In this document: positions 48,698 through 57,695 of the stretch, one piece after another | Position numbering within the stretch: the first letter of the stretch is position 1 | How the letters are laid out: every line of letters begins with the position of its first letter | Source of the DNA: Paenibacillus faecalis | GTDB taxonomy: Bacteria; Bacillota; Bacilli; Paenibacillales; Paenibacillaceae | Length of the DNA stretch: 64,000 bases | Reading direction: 5' to 3' | Assembly (NCBI RefSeq): GCF_900289175.1 | Contig: NZ_LT985747.1 | Location: 1,671,851-1,735,850 of the forward strand | Notes under the pieces: generated by a model | Seen by the model: only the letters and a program-made list of their open reading frames with translations | Told to the model about the DNA's origin: nothing | Database searches by the model: none | Translations under genes and position numbers: made by a program

Positions 48698-49811
48698 TTA
48701 CTCTACATCCTGCTTTATCTGACTGCGCAGGTATCCGTCAATAAAGATGTCCAAATCGCCGTCCATCACTGCACCTACGTTCCCCGTCTCCACCTGGGTC
48801 CGGTGATCCTTCACCATGCTGTAGGGATGGAATACATAAGAGCGGATCTGACTGCCCCAAGCGATGTCGGATTGCTCACCACGAATTTCAGCCAGCTGCT
48901 GCTGCTGCTCTTCGATTTTGCGCTCATACAGCTTGGAACGAAGCATCGTCATCGCCCGTTCGCGGTTTTTAATCTGGGAACGTTCATTTTGGCAGGTTAC
49001 GATAACACCTGTAGGTATGTGCGTAATCCGTACTGCAGAGTCGGTTGTATTTACGTGCTGACCGCCCGCGCCGCTAGCACGATAGGTATCTATTTTTAAA
49101 TCTTCACTGCGAATTTCAATATCTACATCGTCCGTAATCTCCGGCACAACATCACAGGAGACGAACGAAGTGTGACGTCTGCCCGAGGAATCAAAAGGCG
49201 AAATACGAACAAGACGGTGAACGCCCTTCTCGGCTTTTAGATATCCATAAGCATTATAGCCTTTAATGAGCAACGTAACGCTCTTGATTCCCGCTTCATC
49301 CCCCGGCAAATAATCGAGGGTTTCCACCTTGAAACCGCGCTTCTCCGCCCAGCGGGTATACATGCGAAGTAGCATTTGTCCCCAGTCCTGCGACTCTGTG
49401 CCGCCAGCGCCGGGATGGAGCTCCAAAATGGCGTTATATTTATCATAAGGCTGACTTAGCAACTGCTGTAGTTCAAACTCCTCAACACGCTTGGAAATTT
49501 CCTTAATGGTTTCCCCAATTTCAGCAGTGAGGGAGTCATCGCCCTCTTCATCGGCCAGCTCGATCATAACAACAGCATCGTCAAAATCCTGCTGCAGCTT
49601 CTTATACTGATCCACGCTCGTTTTCACAGCATTCAGCTCAGAAATAACACTCTGTGCCGTTTCGTTATCGTCCCAAAAATCGGGAGCAGCCATTTTCTCT
49701 TCGAAGTTCGCAATCATTTCATGCTTGAGATCTAAGTCAAAGAGACCCCCTAAGATTATTTAATTTCTTGCTGATTTCACGCAGATCTTGCTTCACACTT
49801 GGGTCGATCAT
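48698..49811 (-). CDS. prfB: Peptide chain release factor 2, with programmed +1 frameshift
   Basis: Reads UGA and UAA stops. The gene is split: zero frame from the ATG at 49811 encodes 24 residues ([14 protein letters not shown]...) ending CTT-TGA at 49737-49742. A +1 shift past that U continues ([15 protein letters not shown]...) to 48698, giving 370 residues. The site has the classic parts: a Shine-Dalgarno-like AGGGGG three bases before CTTTGAC. The protein shows the RF2 tripeptide in [11 protein letters not shown] and the catalytic GGQ in [23 protein letters not shown] precedes the ATG. It is upstream of the YitT-family gene and downstream of secA. Confidence 0.96.
49736..49750 (-). promoter_or_regulatory. 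prfB programmed frameshift site
   Basis: On the minus strand AGGGGGTCTCTTTGAC: internal Shine-Dalgarno AGGGGG, 3-nt spacer, then slippery CTT-U with in-frame UGA followed by C. Low RF2 slows UGA reading and favours the shift, so RF2 controls its own level. Confidence 0.95.
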
Positions 49812-49853
49812 GACACTTCGTCCTTTCTTTTCGTTTATAGATTCAGTATAACC

Positions 49854-49887
49854 TTCATACTTAGAGAACGTTCTCGGAAGGTATGAA
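49854..49887. promoter_or_regulatory. Inverted repeat at the prfB promoter region
   Basis: TTCATAC (49854-49860) / GTATGAA (49881-49887) flank a perfect 12-bp palindrome GAGAACGTTCTC (49864-49875). A -10-like TATACT lies just downstream on the minus strand with no good -35, so the dyad occupies the -35 region or forms an mRNA hairpin if transcription starts further up. Confidence 0.4.
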
Positions 49888-50065
49888 CACGGGTTTCACC
49901 TGCTGTTAAGGTCGTATTTCTTTGAGTTATCACTTCATTGGAGAAATATGATTTTAAAGGCGGCGCTATCGCTTCTCCACCCCGCATCCATCCCATGTGT
50001 AGTTTCAAAAGACCCTTATCTCCTAATCCGCTCCCGATCACCGTATTTCCTTTCTTTTCAGAACA

Positions 50066-50145
50066 ACTCCCTTAAGGGTGCACAAGGGAATATCAGATGT
50101 GCAAAAAAGCCACCCGAGTATTCCCTTGTTTACTCTCAAGGGAGT
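50066..50145. repeat. Nested inverted repeats between secA and prfB
   Basis: Outer arms ACTCCCTT (50066-50073) / AAGGGAGT (50138-50145) and inner arms ACAAGGGAATA (50082-50092) / TATTCCCTTGT (50119-50129). All four arms share TCCCTT or AAGGGA, so each arm can pair with either neighbour. A T6 run on the minus strand lies in the central loop. It could be a small mobile element, the secA terminator or an attenuator in the prfB leader. A separate small stem CCACTT-GTTT-AAGTGG is at 50157-50172. Confidence 0.55.
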
Positions 50146-50200
50146 CTGTAAATGCGCCACTTGTTTAAGTGGTACGCCTGATTTACTTCTATATGATATC

Positions 50201-52708
50201 TTATGCGTTCTGCCCGTGACAATGTTTATACTTCTTGCCGCTGCCGCATGGACAAGGCTCATTGCGTCCGACTTGCTCCGCAACCTGAACAGGACGTTTC
50301 TCGGCAGGCTCACTGTTCGTGGATACCTTGCTCTCTTCCACAACAGCCTGACGCTCCTGGTTCGTCTCGATGTGCGCCTTCATAATATATGTGGCGACCT
50401 CTTCCTGGATGCTGGCAACCATCGCATTAAACATCTCATAACCTTCGAACTGGTACTCACGAAGCGGATCGGTTCCGCCATAAGCTCGGAGATGGATACC
50501 TTGGCGAAGCTGATCCATCGCGTCGATATGGTCCATCCACTTGCTGTCTACAGCCCGGAGCACGATGACTTTCTCGAACTCACGCACGAGCTCTTCACCA
50601 ATGGATTCCTCGCGTTCTTTATACTTCTGAAGTACGCGCTCGAAGAGATGCTCGATAATTTCAGCAGCTTCCTTACCCCATAGCTCATCCTTGGTTACAG
50701 CACCTTCGTCGAGAAGCTTGCTGTTCATGTAATCCGCAACTTCTTGCAGTTCCCAGTTCTCTGGAATATCATCACTGCAGTGCGCTTCAACAACACGTTC
50801 AATAACCGGCTTGATCATGTCGAGCACGATCTGTTTGATATCTTCGGATTCCAAAATTTCACGGCGCTGCTTGTAAATAATTTCGCGCTGCTGGTTCATG
50901 ACATCATCATATTGAAGGACGACTTTACGCACATCAAAGTTATTGCCTTCAACACGCTTCTGAGCAGATTCTACAGCACGTGTAATCATCTTGCTCTCGA
51001 TCGGCTGGTCTTCCTCAAAGCCGAGTCGTTCCATCATATTCAGAACATTGTCCGTACCAAAACGCTTCATCAACTCGTCACCGAGAGACAGGTAGAACTG
51101 GGTTGAACCCGGGTCACCTTGACGACCTGCACGGCCGCGAAGCTGGTTATCAATACGGCGGGATTCGTGACGCTCTGTACCGATAATATGCAGACCGCCC
51201 ACTTCCTGTACACCCTCGCCCAGCAAAATATCTGTACCGCGTCCCGCCATGTTCGTGGCGATCGTCACAGAGCCAGGCTGACCCGCACGGGAAATAATCT
51301 CCGCTTCTTCAGCATGGTACTTCGCATTCAGTACTTTATGTTTAACTCCTTTGCGCTTCAGCATTTCCGACAAAAGCTCAGAGTTCTCGATCGACACAGT
51401 ACCAACCAATATCGGTTGATTCTTCTTATGGCGCTCAACGATTTCATTAACAACCGCTCTGAACTTGCCTTCTATGCTCTTGTACACAACATCCGGCATG
51501 TCGTTACGCTGGTTCGGTCTGTTCGTCGGTACTTGCAGCACTTCCAGGCCATAAATCTTCTTGAATTCTTCTTCCTCTGTCTTCGCCGTACCGGTCATGC
51601 CGGCCAGCTTCCGGTACATACGGAAGTAGTTCTGGAACGTGATCGTAGCGAGCGTCATACTCTCATTCTGAACCTCGATGCCTTCTTTCGCTTCGATCGC
51701 CTGGTGAAGTCCATCGCTGTAGCGGCGGCCAGCCATCAGACGGCCTGTAAATTCGTCAACGATGACCACTTCGTCATCCGTTACTACATAATCCACATCA
51801 CGACGCATGATGACATTCGCTTTCAACGCCTGAACCACATGGTGGTTCAAGGTAACATGGTTATGATCGTACAGGTTGTCGATTCCAAAAGCGCGTTCCG
51901 CTTTCGCCACACCTTTCTCCGTCAGAGAGACGGCCTTGACTTTAATATCGACCGTGTAATCTTCCTCTGGCTCCAGGCGCTTCACAAAGCGGTCAGCTGC
52001 ATAATACAGCTCCGTTGATTTCTGAGCTTGTCCCGAAATGATGAGCGGGGTACGAGCTTCGTCAATCAGAATGGAGTCTACTTCGTCAATAATACAGTAA
52101 TACAGCGGACGCTGTACCATCTGTTCTTTATAAAGCACCATATTATCACGCAGGTAGTCGAACCCGAATTCATTGTTCGTTCCGTACGTGATATCACAAG
52201 CATAAGCTTCTTGTTTCAATGAATGGTCCATACCGCTCAGGTTAACCCCAACGGACATCCCCAGGAAATTGTAGATCTGTCCCATTTCTTCACTGTCACG
52301 TGTCGCCAAATAGTCATTGACGGTGACAACGTGTACACCTTTTCCAAGAAGCGCGTTTAAATAAACCGGCAGGGTTCCGACGAGCGTCTTACCTTCCCCG
52401 GTTTTCATCTCTGCAATTCTTCCTTCATGGAGGGCCATCCCTCCGATCAATTGAACGTCATAATGACGCTTGCCCAGTGTCCGCTTGGAGGTTTCACGGA
52501 CTGTCGCAAACGCTTCTGGAAGCAAGTCATCGAGCGTCTCACCTTTCTCGATCCGCGCACGGAACTCCCCGGTTTTGGCTTTAAGCTGTTCATCAGAGAG
52601 CGCCTCAAATTCCGGTTCCATCTTATTAATTACATCCACCGTCTTCATCAGACGTTTGATATCGCGCTCGTTGGTGTCGCCGAAGATCTTTTTGACAAGT
52701 CCTAGCAT
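50201..52708 (-). CDS. secA: Preprotein translocase ATPase SecA
   Basis: The motor of Sec protein export, cytosolic and membrane-bound at SecYEG. 835 residues: Walker [15 protein letters not shown] (near 100), DEAD-type [14 protein letters not shown] (near 206), preprotein cross-linking domain (about 220-375), second ATPase lobe with [14 protein letters not shown] (near 482) and a C-terminal zinc site [14 protein letters not shown] (near 820). Start: the ATG at 52708 follows AAAGGGG. A frame opening at 52828 has 40 unrelated residues and spans a promoter, so it is rejected. Two SigA promoters are visible upstream. hpf precedes it behind a terminator. Confidence 0.97.
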   Translation of the reverse strand: MLGLVKKIFGDTNERDIKRLMKTVDVINKMEPEFEALSDEQLKAKTGEFRARIEKGETLDDLLPEAFATVRETSKRTLGKRHYDVQLIGGMALHEGRIAEMKTGEGKTLVGTLPVYLNALLGKGVHVVTVNDYLATRDSEEMGQIYNFLGMSVGVNLSGMDHSLKQEAYACDITYGTNNEFGFDYLRDNMVLYKEQMVQRPLYYCIIDEVDSILIDEARTPLIISGQAQKSTELYYAADRFVKRLEPEEDYTVDIKVKAVSLTEKGVAKAERAFGIDNLYDHNHVTLNHHVVQALKANVIMRRDVDYVVTDDEVVIVDEFTGRLMAGRRYSDGLHQAIEAKEGIEVQNESMTLATITFQNYFRMYRKLAGMTGTAKTEEEEFKKIYGLEVLQVPTNRPNQRNDMPDVVYKSIEGKFRAVVNEIVERHKKNQPILVGTVSIENSELLSEMLKRKGVKHKVLNAKYHAEEAEIISRAGQPGSVTIATNMAGRGTDILLGEGVQEVGGLHIIGTERHESRRIDNQLRGRAGRQGDPGSTQFYLSLGDELMKRFGTDNVLNMMERLGFEEDQPIESKMITRAVESAQKRVEGNNFDVRKVVLQYDDVMNQQREIIYKQRREILESEDIKQIVLDMIKPVIERVVEAHCSDDIPENWELQEVADYMNSKLLDEGAVTKDELWGKEAAEIIEHLFERVLQKYKEREESIGEELVREFEKVIVLRAVDSKWMDHIDAMDQLRQGIHLRAYGGTDPLREYQFEGYEMFNAMVASIQEEVATYIMKAHIETNQERQAVVEESKVSTNSEPAEKRPVQVAEQVGRNEPCPCGSGKKYKHCHGQNA

Positions 52709-52733
52709 GGTTAACCCCTTTCGTGCATAACAG

Positions 52734-52762
52734 ATGATAGAATCAACTTCATTAAATGACAA
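52734..52762 (-). promoter_or_regulatory. secA proximal promoter
   Basis: Minus strand TTGTCA (52757-52762), 17-bp spacer, TATCAT (52734-52739), giving a very short leader before the ATG at 52708. Confidence 0.55.
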
Positions 52763-52864
52763 AGGGCAGTTATGATGAAATCGATTCGTTGAAACTGAAT
52801 GAAAATTTTTCATGACCTGACGGGACAAAAAAACACTCCGCTCAGGATAAGCATGTTTGCATAA

Positions 52865-52893
52865 ATTGTAACAGTTTGTATGAGATGCCGCAA
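52865..52893 (-). promoter_or_regulatory. secA distal promoter
   Basis: Minus strand TTGCGG (52888-52893), 17-bp spacer, TACAAT (52865-52870) with an upstream TG (TGTTACAAT). Confidence 0.65.
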
Positions 52894-52922
52894 CACATTA
52901 AGCAATCTCTTCCTATATAACA

Positions 52923-52959
52923 TATAAAAAGCCTTCCCCCGCTGTAGCGGGTGAAGGCT
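52923..52959 (-). terminator. Terminator of hpf
   Basis: GC-rich stem GCCTTC-CCCGCT / AGCGGG-GAAGGC with a two-base loop and one mismatch, followed on the minus strand by TTTTTATATG. Confidence 0.93.
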
Positions 52960-53033
52960 CGTCTTCTACTTTTCATGCTGAGCTGTAAATATAGTTGTGT
53001 GTACAGCAACATTTTCGGTAAGAGTTCGTGAGC

Positions 53034-53588
53034 CTAATCTCTCTCGATTAAACCGTACTTTCCGTCGTCACGCTTGTAAACGACATTTACGTCCTGTGAA
53101 TCAATGTTGGTGAATACGAAGAAATTATGACCGACCATGTTCATCTGCAAAATGGCCTCTTGCACATTCATAGGTTTCATGATGAAACGCTTCGTGCGGA
53201 CTACTTTAAATTCATCTTCGTCTTGGTCAACAGGGACAGGCCCGACAGCGGCTCCATCCTCCACAAACATCATCTTCAGACTGCCATCCTGACGGAACTT
53301 GCGGTTCAACTTCGTCTTATGTTTGCGGATCTGTCTCTCCAACTTGTCCACAACGCCATCAATGGAAGCATACATATCTTCGCTTCGATCTTCAGCTCTC
53401 AGGACAACGCCTGGCAGCGGAATCGTCACTTCCACCGTGTGCAATCCTCGAACAACGCTTAATGTTACGTTGCCTTCCGAGGTAAGGGGTGCATCAAAAT
53501 ACTTATCTAGTCTGCTGAGCTTTTTGTCAACGTAGTCCTTTAAAGCCTCGGTCACTTCAATTTGCTGACCTCGAATACTGAATTGCAT
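53034..53588 (-). CDS. hpf: Ribosome hibernation promoting factor, long form
   Basis: 184 residues. N-terminal ribosome-binding domain (about 1-100; MQFSIRGQQIEVTEALKDYV, then YASIDGVVDKLERQIRKHK) and a C-terminal dimerisation domain (about 125-184; VRTKRFIMKPMNVQEAILQM and NVVYKRDDGKYGLIE) that joins two 70S ribosomes into 100S. Start: the ATG at 53588 follows AAGGAGGAG; the longer frame from 53615 runs through that site. It has its own SigA promoter at 53614-53642. In Bacillus the gene is also under stress sigma factors, for which I see no clear box here. Confidence 0.95.
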   Translation of the reverse strand: MQFSIRGQQIEVTEALKDYVDKKLSRLDKYFDAPLTSEGNVTLSVVRGLHTVEVTIPLPGVVLRAEDRSEDMYASIDGVVDKLERQIRKHKTKLNRKFRQDGSLKMMFVEDGAAVGPVPVDQDEDEFKVVRTKRFIMKPMNVQEAILQMNMVGHNFFVFTNIDSQDVNVVYKRDDGKYGLIERD

Positions 53589-53613
53589 AGGGCACTCCTC
53601 CTTTTGCACCTTC

Positions 53614-53642
53614 ATTATAACACTTTGTTAAGCCCATGTAAA
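53614..53642 (-). promoter_or_regulatory. SigA promoter of hpf
   Basis: Minus strand TTTACA (53637-53642), 17-bp spacer, perfect TATAAT (53614-53619) with an upstream TG. Confidence 0.78.
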
Positions 53643-53665
53643 AAGACGAAATTGTGTATGTTCAC

Positions 53666-53699
53666 AAGCTTGAAAACGCATTAATTCTAAGCTTGAAAA
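53666..53699. repeat. Two direct repeats upstream of the hpf promoter
   Basis: AAGCTTGAAAA occurs at 53666-53676 and 53689-53699, 23 bp apart, about two helical turns, just upstream of the hpf -35. The arrangement suits binding of an activator or repressor. The rest of the 53589-53960 gap shows no gene and ends in the cold-shock gene terminator. Confidence 0.4.
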
Positions 53700-53863
53700 T
53701 GTCTGTTTAGAGGGTGTTCGAATCTGGTTTGGTAAAGGGGAAATAAACATCGATAATACTTAGCTTATCCACATGTACCCTTATTGAATTTGATTTATTA
53801 CATTCATTGCATCATCGAGAGTACCATTATAGGTAGAAGCAGAAAAAATGCGGTCATTAAACA

Positions 53864-53897
53864 ATAAAAAAAGACCCCGGTATTCTACCGGAGTCTA
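53864..53897 (-). terminator. Terminator of the cold-shock gene
   Basis: Stem AGACTCCGGTA / TACCGGGGTCT with one mismatch and a short loop, then TTTTTTT on the minus strand. Confidence 0.92.
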
Positions 53898-53960
53898 CGC
53901 TACCGAATCTTTAATTGTTAACCATCTTACCGAATATGTAGGTCGGCTAAGCCGGGATGA

Positions 53961-54158
53961 TTATAATTTGATTACGTTAGCTGCTTGCGGTCCGCGGGCA
54001 CCTTCAACAATTTCGAACTCTACAGACTGCCCTTCTTCCAGAGTCTTGAAGCCTTCAGACTGGATTGCGGAGAAATGAACGAATACGTCGCCGCCGTCTT
54101 CAGTCTCGATGAAGCCATAACCCTTCTCTGCGTTGAACCATTTAACTTTACCTTGCAT
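53961..54158 (-). CDS. Cold-shock protein, CspA/CspB family
   Basis: A 65-residue single-stranded nucleic-acid chaperone with both RNA-binding motifs: KGYGFIE (RNP1, near 12) and VFVHFS (RNP2, near 25), and the usual [10 protein letters not shown] end. The promoter at 54220-54248 leaves a 5' leader of about 55 nt, shorter than the long thermosensor leaders of enteric cspA. AAGGGA is about 11 nt from the ATG. Single-gene unit. Confidence 0.95.
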   Translation of the reverse strand: MQGKVKWFNAEKGYGFIETEDGGDVFVHFSAIQSEGFKTLEEGQSVEFEIVEGARGPQAANVIKL

Positions 54159-54219
54159 GCACTAACATTCCCTTCATCATCAAATAAAAGTGTGTTGACA
54201 CCTTTTGTCCACATTTCCG

Positions 54220-54248
54220 ACTATATCATCCAAAGATATCCATGTCAA
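54220..54248 (-). promoter_or_regulatory. SigA promoter of the cold-shock gene
   Basis: Minus strand perfect TTGACA (54243-54248), 17-bp spacer, TATAGT (54220-54225). Confidence 0.82.
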
Positions 54249-54387
54249 TGGAGTTGAAGCGAATCGTTAGTCAGCAATTGGAAAGGCTGTCAATCTGATC
54301 TTAACCCGTTTAGGGATAAAATGAAACAATGAAGGGGTAAAAAATTATTAAGTTTTTTTCATTTTTTTGAAATAAACGAAAAATATA

Positions 54388-54723
54388 TTATTTTCTCTGA
54401 TCCATCAAATAGCTGTCTGCATAATAAGTCGTTTCATAAGCATTCCGTTGCATCTTTGCCGCATCACGCTGAATGAGCCAATCCGAAGCCTCCTGCTTAA
54501 GAGCTCTCATCCGTGCCTCAACCAACTTATCATGACGCAGCAACTCCTGAATCCGCTGCTTCTGCTCCTGATTAAGCTTATTATTCGACATCCGTTTCGA
54601 CATCTCATCCAACACAGGTTGACGTGCTTCGACAAACGAAACCAGCTCTTCATATGTGGACTCCTCAAGCCGCTCTACAACCGACTGACTCAGTTTCTCC
54701 AGCTTTAATATCAAATCATCCAT
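54388..54723 (-). CDS. fliT: FliT-like flagellar chaperone
   Basis: 111 residues, almost entirely helical and charged (KLEKLSQSVVERLEESTYEE, then QEQKQRIQELLRHDKLVEARM). Sequence similarity to enteric FliT is weak. The call rests on size, helical nature and position directly after fliS, where the FliD export chaperone FliT is expected. Start: the ATG at 54723 overlaps the fliS stop (ATGGATGA), indicating coupling; an ATG at 54738 lies five codons upstream. Last gene of the operon. The downstream 54159-54387 stretch is AT-rich with no clear terminator stem. Confidence 0.7.
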   Translation of the reverse strand: MDDLILKLEKLSQSVVERLEESTYEELVSFVEARQPVLDEMSKRMSNNKLNQEQKQRIQELLRHDKLVEARMRALKQEASDWLIQRDAAKMQRNAYETTYYADSYLMDQRK

Positions 54724-55111
54724 TGGCCGATTCAGCATCTTCAGCTAAAGCCATCTTCGCAGCCTGTGACCAGGTTTCCCGAAGCTCTACCAAATATCCG
54801 AGCGCTTCCTCGGCAGGTGCTGTGTCCTTCTTAATATTGGCTTGGATCAATAAATAATTAATATATTCATACAGGGATGCAAGACCTTTCGACACTTCAA
54901 AATTATAGTCCAGCGTAACGATCAGCTCACTTACAATCGTCTGTGTCTTGTTCAAAAATGTATTAGCTTTCTCATAATCCTGTGCTTTCAGCCCATCCAG
55001 CCCGCCCCTGCAAAAGCGGATTGCTCCATCATACGTCATCAGCAGCAGCTGCGCCGGAGTGGAGGTTTGTACAGATGATTGTCTGTACTTATCATAAGGA
55101 GATGAAATCAA
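54716..55111 (-). CDS. fliS: Flagellar export chaperone FliS
   Basis: Binds flagellin's C-terminus in the cytosol and prevents early polymerisation. 131 residues, helical: YDKYRQSSVQTSTPAQLLLMTYDGAIRF at 6-33 is diagnostic, with VSKGLASLYEYINYLLIQAN near 74. It uses a TTG start with GAGAGGTGG upstream. It follows fliD by 23 bp and overlaps fliT. Confidence 0.94.
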   Translation of the reverse strand: MISSPYDKYRQSSVQTSTPAQLLLMTYDGAIRFCRGGLDGLKAQDYEKANTFLNKTQTIVSELIVTLDYNFEVSKGLASLYEYINYLLIQANIKKDTAPAEEALGYLVELRETWSQAAKMALAEDAESANG

Positions 55112-55134
55112 GTTACGCCACCTCTCTTCCTTTA

Positions 55135-56643
55135 TTATGCCATGAAGCCAGCCAAGCTAGCTGATTGGGCATTCATTTGATTAATCGCTTTTTCCATAGC
55201 CGTAAACTGGGCGTAATATCTGTTCTCAATATCTATAAGCTTTTTGCCCAAGTCATCTATACGATCCTTCAGATCCGTTAATTCCTTGCCCATGGTGCTT
55301 TGCTCGTTCAACGCTATTGTAAGGTCTGTACTAAATTTATTTGTTCCCGCTTTATCAGACAATCTTGTTAGAGTTCCATATAGCTGGTCATACATATTGT
55401 CAAAAATACCTTTGGTCGAACCATCGGATGATCCGCTAAACAGCTCCATAACTTGCTCAGGATTGTCCTCAATTGCTTGCTTCAGCTTTTCCTCATTAAG
55501 ATAAAGCTTTCCATCCTCCGTATAAGCTCCTGTAGTGATGCCAATCGATGACAGGTTTATAATCTGCTCTCCATGTTTAATGTAAGAAGTGGACAAGAGC
55601 GTTCTCATATTGGTGAGCCCTTCAACCAGGATATCATCATTTCTCAACAGGCCGCTTTTCGCTTTGGCTTCCCAGTTTTTAATGTCGTCCTCTGTCATTT
55701 CTTTCTTCTGTTCAGCGGATAACGGGAAAAAGTCTCTGTATCTCTGCTCCGAGACCTTACTATTTAATGTAGCAATGAGAGTGTTGTAGTCCTCAATGAA
55801 GGCCTTAATCGTTTCTATTGCTTTGCTGCCGTCAGCTTTAGTTGTAATTTCAGCATTCGTATCACCGGTTGGCTGCAGTAACGTGATCTCAACACCGTTG
55901 ACGGTGAGCACGTTAGATGAAGGCTCAAATTTAGCGCCATTTATCGTTACTGAAGCGTTGTGACCTTTTACATACTGTGCTCCTTGGTTCGTCATATCGA
56001 TGGTGGATTCTTCGGGGTTAGTCAGATTAAATTTAAAAGCGTCTGTTAATAAAGTGCCTCCAAACTTTACATCAGAGCTTCCGTATTCCTTGGACTTAAT
56101 GATGATATTCTTTCCTGCCTCGTCAAAGGTTGCTACAACCCCTAATTTGGTATCGCTGTTTAACTTCGTTAGTACATCCTTTATCGTTGCGTTCGAATCA
56201 AAATCGACCTTAATGGTCTCGCCGCCTCGAGTGACCTCAAAAGTAAACGGGGCTGAACCTGAAGCCAGAGTACCTATTCTAGTATGAACACTAGTGCCCT
56301 CACCTAATGACGCTGTCTTTAAAGTCGTTTGAGTAGCAAGTCTTTCAACTTCGACAGACATAGGAACCTGATTAGCAGAAGTTGTTGCCCTTACACTAAT
56401 AGCATCCTTGTTCCCTGTCACCTGCGAAGTAAAAACGTTCATCTCCGAGGGCATTCTATATTTATCTAGTTTATTTTGTCGAAAATCAACGATTGCGCTA
56501 TTTACCGTTTTGTAGCTTTCTCGCTTCCATTCCAATACCTGTTTATTCTGATTTAATTTATCGAGTGGCGCGCGCCTGGCAACCATCATCTCTTGAACTA
56601 TACTATCGATATCGATTCCTGAAGCTAATCCAGATACTCTCAT
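55135..56643 (-). CDS. fliD: Flagellar cap protein FliD (hook-associated protein 2)
   Basis: The cap at the filament tip that guides flagellin folding. 502 residues: N-terminal MRVSGLASGIDIDSIVQEMM, a coiled N-terminal segment to about 60, variable middle domains (about 80-400) and a C-terminal coiled coil (about 430-495) with LTRLSDKAGTNKFSTDLTIA and ENRYYAQFTAMEKAINQMNA. It starts 14 bp after flaG on the same transcript. Confidence 0.95.
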   Translation of the reverse strand: MRVSGLASGIDIDSIVQEMMVARRAPLDKLNQNKQVLEWKRESYKTVNSAIVDFRQNKLDKYRMPSEMNVFTSQVTGNKDAISVRATTSANQVPMSVEVERLATQTTLKTASLGEGTSVHTRIGTLASGSAPFTFEVTRGGETIKVDFDSNATIKDVLTKLNSDTKLGVVATFDEAGKNIIIKSKEYGSSDVKFGGTLLTDAFKFNLTNPEESTIDMTNQGAQYVKGHNASVTINGAKFEPSSNVLTVNGVEITLLQPTGDTNAEITTKADGSKAIETIKAFIEDYNTLIATLNSKVSEQRYRDFFPLSAEQKKEMTEDDIKNWEAKAKSGLLRNDDILVEGLTNMRTLLSTSYIKHGEQIINLSSIGITTGAYTEDGKLYLNEEKLKQAIEDNPEQVMELFSGSSDGSTKGIFDNMYDQLYGTLTRLSDKAGTNKFSTDLTIALNEQSTMGKELTDLKDRIDDLGKKLIDIENRYYAQFTAMEKAINQMNAQSASLAGFMA

Positions 56644-56657
56644 TCTTATAATTCCTC

Positions 56658-57035
56658 CTATCTCCGTTCGTCAATGATGAGACCTGCAAGTTCCATCATC
56701 TTCGCCACAATCTCCAGTGTCTGCTCCGGTGGTATTTCTCTAATAATCTCTTTCGTTTCTTTATTCAAAACCTTGATCATAATGGCCTGTGTCTTCTCAT
56801 GGACATTGACTTCAAGCATCGTTTCAGGCCCTTGGAGTGCCTTAATGGCCCGATCAATGGAACGAATCAGCTGCTGTTCCCCCAAGGTAACATACTCCCC
56901 CTGTCGTTCCATTCGCTGCAGCTCTTTCTCCTGATTTACCATTGGTTTAGGGTCGACTTCATTCTTAGGTGGCTGAGCATATGTTACATTCGAAGTCGCA
57001 TGATTCCCTGTAATCGAAATTTGCAGATTCATCAT
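56658..57035 (-). CDS. flaG: FlaG-family flagellar protein
   Basis: 125 residues: a disordered polar N-terminal half and a conserved FlaG domain (about 55-122; LEVNVHEKTQAIMIKVLNKE, then IREIPPEQTLEIVAKMMELAG). FlaG/YvyC is thought to tune filament length; the exact role is not settled. The start is at a double ATG (57035/57032) with AAGGTG upstream. First gene of flaG-fliD-fliS-fliT, with a SigD-type promoter at 57071-57098. Confidence 0.9.
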   Translation of the reverse strand: MMNLQISITGNHATSNVTYAQPPKNEVDPKPMVNQEKELQRMERQGEYVTLGEQQLIRSIDRAIKALQGPETMLEVNVHEKTQAIMIKVLNKETKEIIREIPPEQTLEIVAKMMELAGLIIDERR

Positions 57036-57070
57036 TGCACCTTCTTTCGCAATAATTGCTGTTGTTATAT

Positions 57071-57098
57071 ATATCGGGTATTCCGTTCAGATGTTTTA
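57071..57098 (-). promoter_or_regulatory. SigD promoter of flaG-fliD-fliS-fliT
   Basis: Minus strand TAAA (57095-57098), 16-bp spacer, CCCGATAT (57071-57078), one base off the SigD -10 GCCGATAT. It lies 36 bp upstream of flaG. Confidence 0.75.
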
Positions 57099-57347
57099 GG
57101 AAGTTACAAAGAATCAGAGAATCTTTAATTGTTTTTTATCAAAATCGCCATATGTGCGAGTGTATTGTAGCCTTTATTTTGAAACAACTCTTTTATTCGA
57201 TAACGAAGATCTTTAAGTCCATACTCGAGAATGCCCTCCTTACATCATAGTCATAACTGTTTATCTGGTTATATCCCGACTTTTTTTGTATTATAAATAT
57301 CAAAAAAGGATTATTTCTCTTTTTTAGGAAATATTAAAGGAGCTCTA

Positions 57348-57695
57348 ATGATTTCTCTATATTTTTTAATGATTGCTGCTATAACTTTAATTGAATTTAT
57401 TATGAGTAAAAAAGTATTAGCTGATCGTGAAAGAAAAATGTCTGATACAACAGTATACAGATGGTATATTTTAGGTTTAGTAGTTCTTGCAGTTACCGTT
57501 ATTATAGCTGTATTGACATTAAGTTTAAGCGAGCCACAAGCATTTCTCTTATTTTTAGTAACATTATTTTTTGGTTTTCGAACTCTTATGGAATCAAAAT
57601 ATATTAGGGAAACAAGACGCCATTTAATTTCATTTACTGTGGCTGCTACGTCACTAATATTCACTGGTCTTTTAATATTACTTCGTATCATTTAG
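57348..57695 (+). CDS. Small AT-rich membrane protein, DUF4181-like
   Basis: 115 residues with four hydrophobic segments (about 3-18, 42-62, 66-82 and 95-114). The segment FFGFRTLMESKYIRETRRHL near 74-93 resembles DUF4181 proteins of Bacillota; function is unknown. A good AAAGGAG site stands 6 nt before the ATG. The gene and its flanks (57036-58375) are clearly richer in A and T than the rest of the window and it is the only plus-strand gene in the flagellar region, which suggests later insertion. Confidence 0.7.
   Translation: MISLYFLMIAAITLIEFIMSKKVLADRERKMSDTTVYRWYILGLVVLAVTVIIAVLTLSLSEPQAFLLFLVTLFFGFRTLMESKYIRETRRHLISFTVAATSLIFTGLLILLRII

Noticed and set aside
49864..49875. LexA box at prfB
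   Set aside because: GAGAACGTTCTC has GAAC and GTTC directly adjacent, without the 4-bp spacer that the SOS box needs.
53700..53860. SigB or SigH promoter for hpf
   Set aside because: A GGGTAC hexamer and some AT-rich stretches are present, but no matching -35 at the right distance was found.
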